A stretch of 15,513 nucleotides of DNA from positions 8,800 to 24,312 of the forward strand of contig DIXX01000023.1 of assembly GCA_002428805.1 (NCBI GenBank), read 5' to 3'. The notes below the pieces were generated by a model. That model was given only the letters and a program-made list of their open reading frames with translations. It was not told where the DNA came from and did no database searches. Made by a program: the position numbers and the translations under genes. The DNA comes from Cetobacterium sp. UBA6069. GTDB taxonomy: Bacteria; Fusobacteriota; Fusobacteriia; Fusobacteriales; Fusobacteriaceae. Positions 7,592 to 14,378 of this stretch are shown piece after piece; within the stretch, counting starts at the first letter, position 1, and the number at the start of each line of letters is the position of its first letter.

Positions 7592-8341
7592 ATGGAAAAT
7601 ATAGTTTCAATAAAGAATGGTAACAAGACTTATGATAATAAATTTTTAGCTTTATCTGATATCAATTTAGATATAAAAAAAGGTGAGTTCGTAGCAATTA
7701 TAGGATCATCTGGAGCTGGTAAATCAACTCTATTAAGATCTATTAATGCAATGAACCCTCTTTCTAGTGGTGCAATTATCTTCAATGGGAAAGATATATC
7801 TAAAATATCTGGTGGCAATTTAAGAAAAGTGAGAAGAGAGATGGGAATGATTTTCCAACACTATAACTTAATCGAAAGACTTTCAGTTGTTCAAAATGTT
7901 CTTCATGGAAGACTTGGTTATATGTCTAATCTAAAAGGGTTCTTCGAACTTTATTCTGAAGAGGACAAAATAAAAGCTCTAAATATATTGAAAAGATTAG
8001 GTCTTGAGGATCATTGCTATAAAAAAGCGTCGGAATTAAGTGGAGGACAAAAACAAAGAGTTGGAATCTCTAGAGCTCTTGCTCAAAATCCAAAACTTAT
8101 TTTAGCTGATGAACCTATAGCAAGTTTAGATCCTAAATCATCTGAAATAGTTATGGAAACTTTAAAAAATATCTGTGTTGAAGACAATCTTACATGTATT
8201 GTTAACCTTCATCAGGTTGAATTTGCTAAACAATACGCTACTAGAATAATTGGAATGAATAAAGGAAAAATTGTTTTTGATGATGTTCCTCAAAATCTTA
8301 CAGAAGAAAAGATAGGTGAGATTTATGGACAAAACATTTAA
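7592..8341 (+). CDS. phnC: PhnC-type ABC transporter ATP-binding protein
   Basis: A 249-residue ABC ATPase that powers the PhnDE importer at the inner face of the membrane. All nucleotide-binding motifs are present: Walker A GSSGAGKST (38-46), Q-loop Q89 (GMIFQHYNL), signature LSGGQKQR (149-156), Walker B LILADEP (169-175), a D-loop SLD, and the switch His in NLHQVEFA (H207). The insertion between the Q-loop and signature (VLHGRLGYMSNLKG) is typical of PhnC. The ATG at 7592 follows AAAGGGAG by a few bases. An upstream in-frame GTG at 7577 would put the RBS inside the ORF. The 3' end overlaps the first permease gene by 17 bases, indicating tight coupling. Confidence 0.94.
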   Translation: MENIVSIKNGNKTYDNKFLALSDINLDIKKGEFVAIIGSSGAGKSTLLRSINAMNPLSSGAIIFNGKDISKISGGNLRKVRREMGMIFQHYNLIERLSVVQNVLHGRLGYMSNLKGFFELYSEEDKIKALNILKRLGLEDHCYKKASELSGGQKQRVGISRALAQNPKLILADEPIASLDPKSSEIVMETLKNICVEDNLTCIVNLHQVEFAKQYATRIIGMNKGKIVFDDVPQNLTEEKIGEIYGQNI

Positions 8342-9188
8342 TAAATCTTTTATCAAGCCATCTAATATTTTTACTAAACCGTTTACAAATTTTTCAACTA
8401 AAGAACTTGTTAAAACACTTATCAAGTTCTTTAGTGCAAAAACTGATCTGTTAGTAATTGGAGGAATCTCTGCTATTTATCTTTTAATTGCTGGAAGAAT
8501 GGAGTTCTCTTTTCCAGTGTTTTTACAACAACTTCCTGAAGCTGTATTTTTCATCACTGAGGAGATGCTCCCTGTAAATTGGCAAAGTTATAGTGATTAT
8601 TTAACACCGCTATTAGATACTTTCTGTGTTGCTATTGTATCTTTAGTTTTCTCATCCCTTATATCTTTTCTACTTGGTTTTTTATGCTCAGAAAAGACTA
8701 TGCATATTAAATGGGTTAGAACTACTGTTAAAGGTTTTATGACAGTTATTAGAAATGTACCTAATATTATTTGGGCACTTATGCTGGTTCCAGCTTTTGG
8801 AGTTGGAATCACAACTGGAGTTATCGCTTTAACTGTTGGAAATATAGGAAGTATGACCAGATTTTACTATGAAACTATAGATGAAGTTGATTTAGAACTG
8901 CTAACGTCTTTAAAAGCAACTGGAATGTCATACATACAAGTTATTAGATTTGGAGCTATCCCTCAAGCTCTTCCTGGATTTATTTCTTGGACTATTTACT
9001 CTCTTGAAAATAATATTAGATCATCATCTATAATTGGATTAGTTGGAGCTGGAGGAGTAGGGATGTATATCAGCAACAATCTGAGTTTAATGAAATATAA
9101 AACTGCAGCTATGGGAATTATATTAATTGTTGTGTGTGTTATTATCACTGAAATAATTTCTAATATTTTAAGAAAGAGGATAATCTAA
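8325..9188 (+). CDS. phnE: PhnE-type ABC transporter permease, first copy
   Basis: A 287-residue membrane permease of the phosphonate/phosphate ABC family. A cytoplasmic N-terminal stretch of about 40 residues precedes membrane segments near 41-57, 97-121, 148-172 and 261-280. The EAA-type coupling loop that contacts the ATPase is at about 183-218 (DLELLTSLKATGMSYIQV, then GAIPQALPG). The PhnE signature SSSIIGLVGAGGVG is at 233-246. The ATG at 8325 has AGGTGAG 4 bases upstream and lies inside the end of phnC. The second permease begins immediately after its stop codon, so PhnC, PhnE1 and PhnE2 are made in a coupled way and likely form a heterodimeric channel. Confidence 0.92.
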   Translation: MDKTFNKSFIKPSNIFTKPFTNFSTKELVKTLIKFFSAKTDLLVIGGISAIYLLIAGRMEFSFPVFLQQLPEAVFFITEEMLPVNWQSYSDYLTPLLDTFCVAIVSLVFSSLISFLLGFLCSEKTMHIKWVRTTVKGFMTVIRNVPNIIWALMLVPAFGVGITTGVIALTVGNIGSMTRFYYETIDEVDLELLTSLKATGMSYIQVIRFGAIPQALPGFISWTIYSLENNIRSSSIIGLVGAGGVGMYISNNLSLMKYKTAAMGIILIVVCVIITEIISNILRKRII

Positions 9189-9992
9189 ATGAATAAAAAC
9201 TACTTTGGAAAAATCAAAATTAAAGACCATGAAACTGATAAGTTTTTAAATAGAATCATGTTAAGTATTATACTTCTATTTATTTTTTCATTCTTTAAAT
9301 TAAATCTAGATTTTTATAGATTTTCTAGAGGAATGACAAGACTTGGAGGAATTTTAGCTGATTTTGGAAGACCTGATCTAAGCGTTTTCAAATTTGTCTT
9401 AATAGCTGTTTGGGAGTCATTTGAAATCGCTTTTATAGCTACTCTAGTTGGAATGATTTTCTCTATTCCACTAGCATTCTTAGCTGCAGGGAACACAACA
9501 CCTTGGAAACCGTTAGCTATCGGAATAAAAGCTTACTTGTCATTCATAAGAGCTGTTCCATCTTTAATCTGGGCAGTTATATTTGTTTCATCAATAGGAC
9601 TTGGACCTTTCTCTGGAATTTTAGGTTTATCTGTACATACAGTTTCATATTTAACAAAAGCCTACTTACAATCTATTGAAGATTTAGGAGATGAAAGTAT
9701 TCTTGCCATTAAATCAACTGGTGCTTCTTGGCTTAACATTATGAAAGCTGCAGTTATTCCAAACATAAAAAGAGTTGTTACTGGATGGACAGCTTTAAGA
9801 TTCGAATCTAATATGGCTCAATCATCTGTGATTGGAGTAGTTGGAGCCGGAGGTATTGGATATATCGTTTCTAAATTTATTAAAGCATACGATTTTAATG
9901 CTGCTGGAACAGCCCTTATAACATTAATTACAATATCAGTGTTCGTTGAAGTTTCTGGGGCACTTTTGAAAAACTATACAGAAAGAGGTTAA
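9189..9992 (+). CDS. phnE: PhnE-type ABC transporter permease, second copy
   Basis: A 267-residue paralogue of the preceding permease. Membrane segments lie at about 21-38, 72-99, 119-136 and 240-260. The coupling loop is DLGDESILAIKSTGASWLNIM (166-186) and the signature SSVIGVVGAGGIG is at 212-224. Its ATG directly abuts the phnE1 stop codon; AGAGGA within the end of phnE1 serves as RBS. Paired PhnE copies behind one PhnC and one PhnD are a known arrangement (phnDCEE), including in systems that carry phosphate or phosphite rather than phosphonate. Nothing in the sequence fixes the ligand. It is followed 5 bases later by the phnP-like gene. Confidence 0.92.
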   Translation: MNKNYFGKIKIKDHETDKFLNRIMLSIILLFIFSFFKLNLDFYRFSRGMTRLGGILADFGRPDLSVFKFVLIAVWESFEIAFIATLVGMIFSIPLAFLAAGNTTPWKPLAIGIKAYLSFIRAVPSLIWAVIFVSSIGLGPFSGILGLSVHTVSYLTKAYLQSIEDLGDESILAIKSTGASWLNIMKAAVIPNIKRVVTGWTALRFESNMAQSSVIGVVGAGGIGYIVSKFIKAYDFNAAGTALITLITISVFVEVSGALLKNYTERG

Positions 9993-9997
9993 TTGAC

Positions 9998-10870
9998 ATG
10001 AAAACTATTTTTTTAGGAACTGGATCTGCAAGTGGAATTCCTGATCCATTCTGTTCTTGTGAGTATTGCAAAAAAGTTAGAGAGTTAGGAGGAAAAAATC
10101 TAAGAAAAAGATCCTCATTTTTATTAGAGGATAGAATTTTACTAGATTTTTCCCCTGATATTAGAACTCAAATTATAGAAAATAAAATAGATTTTAACAA
10201 TATAAAGGGAATTATTTTATCTCACACTCATAACGATCATTTAGATATTCAAGAGTTGATAAAGATAAAAGATCCTATTCATATTTTTGTTAATGAGACC
10301 TCTTATGAATGGCTTAACTCACAAATCAAATCAGGAATTAAGCCAAAACATATATCTAAATTAGCTGAAAGGACACAACATCTAAATATTACACCTATTA
10401 AAAACTTTCAACCTTTCAAATTTGAAGGGTTGAAATTTACCCCAATAGAAGCTCGACACACTGGTCTTAATGCTGGTGAATTAGGAATGAACTTTATAAT
10501 TGAAGATAAGTACAATAAAACTAGGCTTCACGCATCTGATACAGGGGTTTATTCTAAAAAAACATTCGACTTTATAAAAAATTATAGGTTTGATAGCATC
10601 GTTATTGAATGTACTTTCTTAGATTGTAATAAAGACAATGTTGACCACCTGGATTTAAAAACTCTAAAAGAGGTTTTAACAAAGCTTCAAAGCTTTGACT
10701 CTATTAACTCTAATACTCCTATCATTATAACTCATTTTGGACACGATCCTATGAAAACTCACAAAGAGATTGAAGAGTTAGTTAAAAAACTGCAATTCAA
10801 TATCTCTGTTGCATATGATTCTATGGAGTATGTTAGTCCTATCTTAAGTAATAATGGAGAAAATTTATGA
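9998..10870 (+). CDS. phnP: PhnP-like metallo-beta-lactamase-fold cyclic phosphodiesterase
   Basis: A 290-residue cytoplasmic metallohydrolase. PhnP of the C-P lyase pathway opens 5-phosphoribosyl 1,2-cyclic phosphate to ribose-1,5-bisphosphate and also acts on 2',3'-cyclic nucleotides. Seen here are the opening FLGTGSASGIP (5-15), the structural zinc cysteines C19, C21 and C24, the metal motif HTHNDH (76-81), H154 in ARHTG, D181 in SDTG and H246 in THFGHD. This full metal set matches PhnP closely. The ATG at 9998 has GAGG 9 bases upstream. The stop overlaps the start of the next gene (ATGA). No C-P lyase core gene (phnG-M) is in the window, so its substrate is probably an imported or salvaged cyclic phosphate. 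That is inference. Confidence 0.85.
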   Translation: MKTIFLGTGSASGIPDPFCSCEYCKKVRELGGKNLRKRSSFLLEDRILLDFSPDIRTQIIENKIDFNNIKGIILSHTHNDHLDIQELIKIKDPIHIFVNETSYEWLNSQIKSGIKPKHISKLAERTQHLNITPIKNFQPFKFEGLKFTPIEARHTGLNAGELGMNFIIEDKYNKTRLHASDTGVYSKKTFDFIKNYRFDSIVIECTFLDCNKDNVDHLDLKTLKEVLTKLQSFDSINSNTPIIITHFGHDPMKTHKEIEELVKKLQFNISVAYDSMEYVSPILSNNGENL

Positions 10871-12225
10871 TTTTAAATGGAATGTTCACAGAAAAAGAGT
10901 GTGAAGTTTTAACTTTCAATTTAAACTTTAGAAATATTAAAAAAAATATAATTTTATTTTTAAAAAATTGTCCAGATGAACACTTCCCTGTAACATTAAA
11001 AGACCCAAATGGAAATATTAGAATCTTAACAACTTTTAAATCTAAAGAAAAAATTTTCTATAGTGGTAAAAATTTTGAAGAGAGTTCTAATTGTACCCTT
11101 CCAGGAGAGCTTCTTGATGGAATTTGGAAACTTGAAGTAGCTAAACCTTATGCTTTTAGAGGGATGTTTGTTTTAGAAATTTTAAAAGATGTTGATATGA
11201 ATAAATCTCCATCTTTTATGGATATATCTAAATTTGATTTTGAAAAACAGTTTTCAAAAAAAAGCAGATGGTACAAAGGAGAGCTTCATGCTCATACAAA
11301 ATTTTCTGATGGACTACTCGATTTAAAAAATCTACCAAAAGGTATTAAAGAGTTAAATTTAGATTTTATATTTTTAACTGACCACAACGTGGTTTCTACT
11401 AAAACTCCTTTAACTACCTCTCCAATTATTCCATCAACTGAACTTACTTTGATGGAAAATGGACATTTTAATTTTTTAGGTTTGAAATCTCTTCCTGATT
11501 ATTCAGCTTTTTTAAAAGTAAAAAAGGTAAATCCTGAACTTTTAAAAACTATATTTGAATGGGTGAAGAAACAAAATGCCCTACTTGTTATAAATCATCC
11601 TTTAAATGCTACTATGGGAGTTAATTATAACCTTGATTTGAATGACTTTGATCTTATTGAAGTTTTAAACTCTCCATACAATGATCAAAAAACTCAATTT
11701 AATATTGATGCTCTAAAAGCTTTTGATGGTTTATTAATTAACGGATATAAAATATTTGCTGTTGGGGGAAGTGATTCTCATAGTGATTTTATTGATAAAG
11801 ATTCAAGTTTTTTAGGAAGACCATTAAATTATGTTCATATGAATGGCTTCTCTGTAAATAAACTCCTTCAAAGTTTAAAAGTTGGAAAAAGTTATATCTC
11901 AACGGTTGGTGAGATTGATTTTTCTTTCAATGAGATATCTAATAAAGATGAAGAAAAAGAGATTTTCTTTGGTGAAACTTTAAATAACACTCTTATTGAA
12001 TGTAGCATTTCAGCAAAGGAAAATATTTCTTGGAAAATAATTATCAACGGTGAAATATCTTCTGAAATTATTGGGGATAAATATAACTTTAAAACGAATC
12101 TTCCTGAACATGGTTACCTTAGAATAGAAGGGTATAAAAATAAAGAGATAGCTGTTATTACAAATCCAATATTCTTTGGAGAGATTGAAAAAACTAATAA
12201 AAAGTGGTTAGATATAAGAAAATAA
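10867..12225 (+). CDS. PHP-domain metal-dependent phosphoesterase, CehA/McbA-like
   Basis: A 452-residue protein without a signal peptide. Residues 1 to about 130 form a beta-rich N-terminal region I do not recognise. From 136 a PHP domain begins with WYKGELHAHTKFSDG (H141, H143, D148), then TDHN (D172, H173), E192 in STELT, H200, VINHP (H244) and GGSDSH (D303, H305). These are the expected metal ligands. A further beta-rich tail follows from about 345. The CehA/McbA group includes hydrolases and phosphoesterases, and a PHP enzyme named PhnPP is known to act on ribosyl cyclic phosphate. Its ATG overlaps the phnP-like stop codon, so the two are translationally coupled and may act in sequence: ring opening, then phosphate release. 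The true substrate is unknown. Confidence 0.8.
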   Translation: MILNGMFTEKECEVLTFNLNFRNIKKNIILFLKNCPDEHFPVTLKDPNGNIRILTTFKSKEKIFYSGKNFEESSNCTLPGELLDGIWKLEVAKPYAFRGMFVLEILKDVDMNKSPSFMDISKFDFEKQFSKKSRWYKGELHAHTKFSDGLLDLKNLPKGIKELNLDFIFLTDHNVVSTKTPLTTSPIIPSTELTLMENGHFNFLGLKSLPDYSAFLKVKKVNPELLKTIFEWVKKQNALLVINHPLNATMGVNYNLDLNDFDLIEVLNSPYNDQKTQFNIDALKAFDGLLINGYKIFAVGGSDSHSDFIDKDSSFLGRPLNYVHMNGFSVNKLLQSLKVGKSYISTVGEIDFSFNEISNKDEEKEIFFGETLNNTLIECSISAKENISWKIIINGEISSEIIGDKYNFKTNLPEHGYLRIEGYKNKEIAVITNPIFFGEIEKTNKKWLDIRK

Positions 12226-12241
12226 ATCTTTTGATAAAAAT

Positions 12242-12271
12242 TTGTCTTTTTATTGAAAAATAGGGTATACT
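12242..12271 (+). promoter_or_regulatory. Promoter before the DUF1499 gene
   Basis: TTGTCT (12242-12247), an 18-base spacer, then TATACT (12266-12271), 22 bases before the ATG at 12294. No convincing terminator lies between the PHP gene and this promoter: only a 7-bp all-AT inverted repeat is present. Read-through from the phosphate operon is therefore also possible. Confidence 0.5.
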
Positions 12272-12293
12272 ACAAATAAAGAGGTGAAAAATT

Positions 12294-12704
12294 ATGAAGA
12301 AAAATTTAATAATAATTTTTGCTTGCTATTTTTCAATTTTACTAGCAGAAGGAAGTGGTAAAACTATGTTACAAGATTGCCCTAATAAACCAAACTGTGT
12401 TTCTAGCCAGGCTAAAGATTCAAAACATTATATTGAACCGATATCTTTTGATAACAGAAATGAGGATATTAAAAAAAATCTTATAGAGGTCGTTCAAAAA
12501 TTTGATGGAAAAATTTTAGAAAACAATGAAAATTTTTTAAAAGTAGCTTTTTATAGTAAGTTTTTCAAATTTGTAGATATTGCAGACTTTGAAATTAACC
12601 CAGAGAAAAAAATAATAAATGTAAGATCAGCAGCTCAAACTGGATGGTATGATTTTGGAGTAAATAGAAAAAGAATAGAAAAAATAAGAGAAGCTTTAAA
12701 ATAA
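12294..12704 (+). CDS. DUF1499 family protein, exported
   Basis: A 136-residue protein of unknown function. It begins with a signal peptide (KK, then a hydrophobic stretch to about residue 18, LLAEG). The DUF1499 hallmarks are CPNKPNCVSS at 29-38 (two cysteines, C29 and C35, that could form a disulfide) and RSAAQTGWYDFGVNRKRIEKIR at 111-132. The central part (NFLKVAFYSKFFKFVDIADFEI) is the amphipathic strand region typical of the family. C11 in IIFAC is a poor lipobox, so I favour a secreted rather than a lipid-anchored protein. The RBS GAGGTGA (12281-12287) supports the start. It has its own promoter and a terminator shared with the convergent methyltransferase gene. Known members have no established biochemical role. 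Confidence 0.85.
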   Translation: MKKNLIIIFACYFSILLAEGSGKTMLQDCPNKPNCVSSQAKDSKHYIEPISFDNRNEDIKKNLIEVVQKFDGKILENNENFLKVAFYSKFFKFVDIADFEINPEKKIINVRSAAQTGWYDFGVNRKRIEKIREALK

Positions 12705-12713
12705 GATTTTAAT

Positions 12714-12747
12714 AAAAATAGGGAACCTCGTGGGCTCCCTATTTTTT
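12714..12747. terminator. Bidirectional terminator between convergent genes
   Basis: The stem AAAAATAGGGA (12714-12724) pairs with TCCCTATTTTT (12736-12746); an inner CC/GG pairing extends it. The A-rich left flank and T-rich right flank let it work on both strands. It ends the DUF1499 transcript and overlaps the stop codon of the minus-strand methyltransferase gene. Confidence 0.88.
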
Positions 12748-13660
12748 ACTTTCTTCCATAAAGCATAATCTCTGATTTATTACTTGGTAGTTGTGTTGCT
12801 CTAACCTCATTAAATCCAAATGTTTTAAATGTATCGATATGTTTTAAAACCTCTTTTACAGAGATTTTATCACCTATTTTTAAAGTATAGAATACCGTAT
12901 GAATTCCTGGTCTTATAGACATGAATCTTTTAAGTTGACTCAAAATCAGTGATGGTAAAACATTTACATCTGAAACTAAAAGATGGCAAGGTCTTGGTAC
13001 ATCCGCATCTTGAACCTTCTGCATAGGCTCTTTTATATGCTTGAAATTAGGATTTTTTAAAAGGTCTTCATCCATAAGGGCATTATCCACACCAAACACT
13101 TTAAACCCTCTCTCGAGCATCGCATAGCTCGCTCCACCTGGAGCTGATCCTAACTCAAGAACACTTTCCTCTCCTCTATACTCATAGTTCGTCCAAATAA
13201 GGGCTTCAGCTATTTTCAGATAAGCTCTTGAAGGTGCAGCCTCAGGAAGCTCAAGGTTTGGATTAGCTCCCGAAATTCTCCATGACTCAGGATACACTTT
13301 TCTCATTCCTAACCAGAACTCTCCCTCTTTAACTTCTATAATATCTAAAATAGTATCTCCTAAATTAGCAGTTTCTCCAGACGCTTCTCCTGAAACAAGA
13401 GAGAACCTGTGAGTTACATCTGCCTTATATTTTGAAACTTCCTCTTCCAAATTTTCAGGTTTTACTCTACCTAAAGAGATTCCATACGCTCTAGCAAAAA
13501 CTAAGTTAAGCTTGCTATCTATATTAAATTTTCCACTATTATCTTTAAAAGTTATGTATCCAGGTCTAGAATATGCAAAGCTGAGCTCAGGATATTTTAA
13601 AGCCACCTCCTCTTTTAAAGATTTTTCACTTCCAATATTAACAACTGTATAAATAAACAT
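12746..13660 (-). CDS. RlmM-like 23S rRNA 2'-O-ribose methyltransferase (FtsJ-type fold)
   Basis: A 304-residue SAM-dependent methyltransferase. The N-terminal half (1 to about 135) is a THUMP-like RNA-binding region. The Rossmann domain has the SAM motif VLELGSAPGGASYAML at 167-182. The catalytic tetrad of 2'-O-methyltransferases can be placed as K149 (SRAYLKIAEA), D231 (VSDVN), K261 (YTLKIG) and E297 (KSEIMLYG). RlmM of E. coli methylates C2498 of 23S rRNA and is about 366 residues, so this protein is shorter, mainly in its N-terminal part. The ATG at 13660 has GGAG close upstream and AGGAG further up. It is a single-gene unit convergent with DUF1499. The substrate nucleotide is inferred from family likeness. 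Confidence 0.8.
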   Translation of the reverse strand: MFIYTVVNIGSEKSLKEEVALKYPELSFAYSRPGYITFKDNSGKFNIDSKLNLVFARAYGISLGRVKPENLEEEVSKYKADVTHRFSLVSGEASGETANLGDTILDIIEVKEGEFWLGMRKVYPESWRISGANPNLELPEAAPSRAYLKIAEALIWTNYEYRGEESVLELGSAPGGASYAMLERGFKVFGVDNALMDEDLLKNPNFKHIKEPMQKVQDADVPRPCHLLVSDVNVLPSLILSQLKRFMSIRPGIHTVFYTLKIGDKISVKEVLKHIDTFKTFGFNEVRATQLPSNKSEIMLYGRK

Positions 13661-13750
13661 TCTCCACTCCTAAAAAAAATAAAATTATTATAGTTTAATA
13701 ATATATCATTTTCTTCAAATAATTTCAAGAAATAAAACTAAACTAAAAAC

Positions 13751-13781
13751 TTGACTTTAAATCTGCTTTAGACTGTATATT
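13751..13781 (+). promoter_or_regulatory. Promoter upstream of the 106-residue ORF
   Basis: TTGACT (13751-13756) is followed by TGTATATTTATAAT. With TATATT (13776-13781) as the -10 box the spacer is 19 bases; TGTATA (13774-13779) gives 17. Either start leaves a leader of about 110 bases before the ATG at 13899. That leader contains the direct repeat at 13820-13840. Confidence 0.45.
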
Positions 13782-13819
13782 TATAATAGAATGTTATCAA
13801 AAAGATATTAAATTTTTTT

Positions 13820-13840
13820 GTTTTACACATGTTTTACACA
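13820..13840 (+). repeat. Perfect 10-bp direct repeat with 11-bp period, Pho-box-like
   Basis: GTTTTACACA occurs at 13820-13829 and again at 13831-13840. It contains TTTACA-N5-TTTACA, which fits the TTNACA-N5-TTNACA pattern bound by Bacillus PhoP-type regulators. TAAGAT (13850-13855), a possible -10 box, begins 11 bases after the second TTTACA. It may define a second, activator-dependent promoter for the gene at 13899. Regulation is inference. Confidence 0.5.
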
Positions 13841-13898
13841 AAAATTAAATAAGATAAGAAATATTGTAGATAGCAAATAAATTTACTGGAGAGTAGTT

Positions 13899-14219
13899 AT
13901 GAATATATTTAAAAAAATAATAAAATTAGACGAAAATTTAAAATTTAATATAGAAAATAAAAATTTGGATATTCTTTCATCAACTGAGACATATGAATTC
14001 ATAAAAGAATGTTTAGATAAAAATGGAAAAGTTCTAATGACTGAGGCTTCAGAAAACTGCCTAATAGAATTTGAAAATTTAGGTCTTTGTACTCTAAGTA
14101 GAAATGAATCTATAAGAGAGTATCTTGAAGCAATCGGAATTTTTGCTTTAGAATATGATAAAAAAATATTCCAAAACCTTCTAAAAGTTCTAGAAAAAAG
14201 TAAAAAAAATTTATATTAG
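13899..14219 (+). CDS. Hypothetical 106-residue protein
   Basis: I do not recognise this protein. It is soluble-looking, with no signal peptide or membrane segment, and rich in Lys, Glu, Asn and Leu. It has two cysteines (in the ENCLIE and GLCTLS segments) plus one in KECLDK, and an alpha-helical C-terminal third (YDKKIFQNLLKVLEKSKKN). GGAGAG about 8 bases before the ATG and normal local codon use support a real gene. It stands alone: the upstream gene is divergent, and the downstream transporter has its own promoter and attenuator. The long leader and direct repeat in front of it suggest regulated expression, possibly by phosphate, but no function can be assigned. Confidence 0.7.
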   Translation: MNIFKKIIKLDENLKFNIENKNLDILSSTETYEFIKECLDKNGKVLMTEASENCLIEFENLGLCTLSRNESIREYLEAIGIFALEYDKKIFQNLLKVLEKSKKNLY

Positions 14220-14250
14220 AAAATAAATGAAAAAATATTTTTATTTTTTC

Positions 14251-14279
14251 TTGACAATTGAATAAAAATAGAATAGTAT
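14251..14279 (+). promoter_or_regulatory. Promoter of the leader peptide-BASS transporter unit
   Basis: A perfect -35 box TTGACA (14251-14256), a 17-base spacer, then TAGTAT (14274-14279). A TATAAC overlaps at 14277-14282 but at an over-long spacing. The start would lie near 14286, about 27 bases before the leader peptide ATG and about 236 before the transporter ATG. Confidence 0.65.
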
Positions 14280-14312
14280 AACTCTTAACAAAAACAAAAA
14301 GGAGGAAGAATT

Positions 14313-14378
14313 ATGAATACTAACAAAAAAACATTAGCAACACTTATTCTGATAATAATAATATGCTCTGTGGTTTGA
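14313..14378 (+). CDS. Leader peptide rich in Ile/Leu/Val (attenuation sensor)
   Basis: A 21-codon ORF with an excellent RBS, AAAGGAGGAAG (ending at 14309), 3 bases before the ATG. It reads MNTNKKTLATLIL, then four isoleucines, then CSVV and a TGA stop. Ten of its 21 residues are branched-chain amino acids: five Ile, three Leu and two Val. CTT ATT CTG ATA ATA ATA ATA occupies 14343-14363. This composition is that of the ilv/leu leader peptides, whose only role is to be translated so that a starved ribosome stalls. The stop codon lies inside RNA segment 1 of the attenuator that follows. A functional small membrane peptide is the alternative, but the adjoining switch of competing hairpins and terminator argues for a sensor. 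Confidence 0.85.
   Translation: MNTNKKTLATLILIIIICSVV

Noticed and set aside
9998..12225. A phosphonate C-P lyase pathway
   Set aside because: Only the PhnP-like and transporter genes are present; no phnG, H, I, J, K, L or M homologue is in the window.
12226..12255. Terminator after the PHP-domain gene
   Set aside because: Only ATAAAAA / TTTTTAT with a 6-base loop is present, all A-T, and it overlaps the -35 region of the next promoter.
14220..14249. Possible terminator after the 106-residue ORF (AAAATAAA / TTTATTTT followed by T residues)
   Set aside because: The stem is only A-T pairs with a long loop, so it is too weak to call an intrinsic terminator with confidence.
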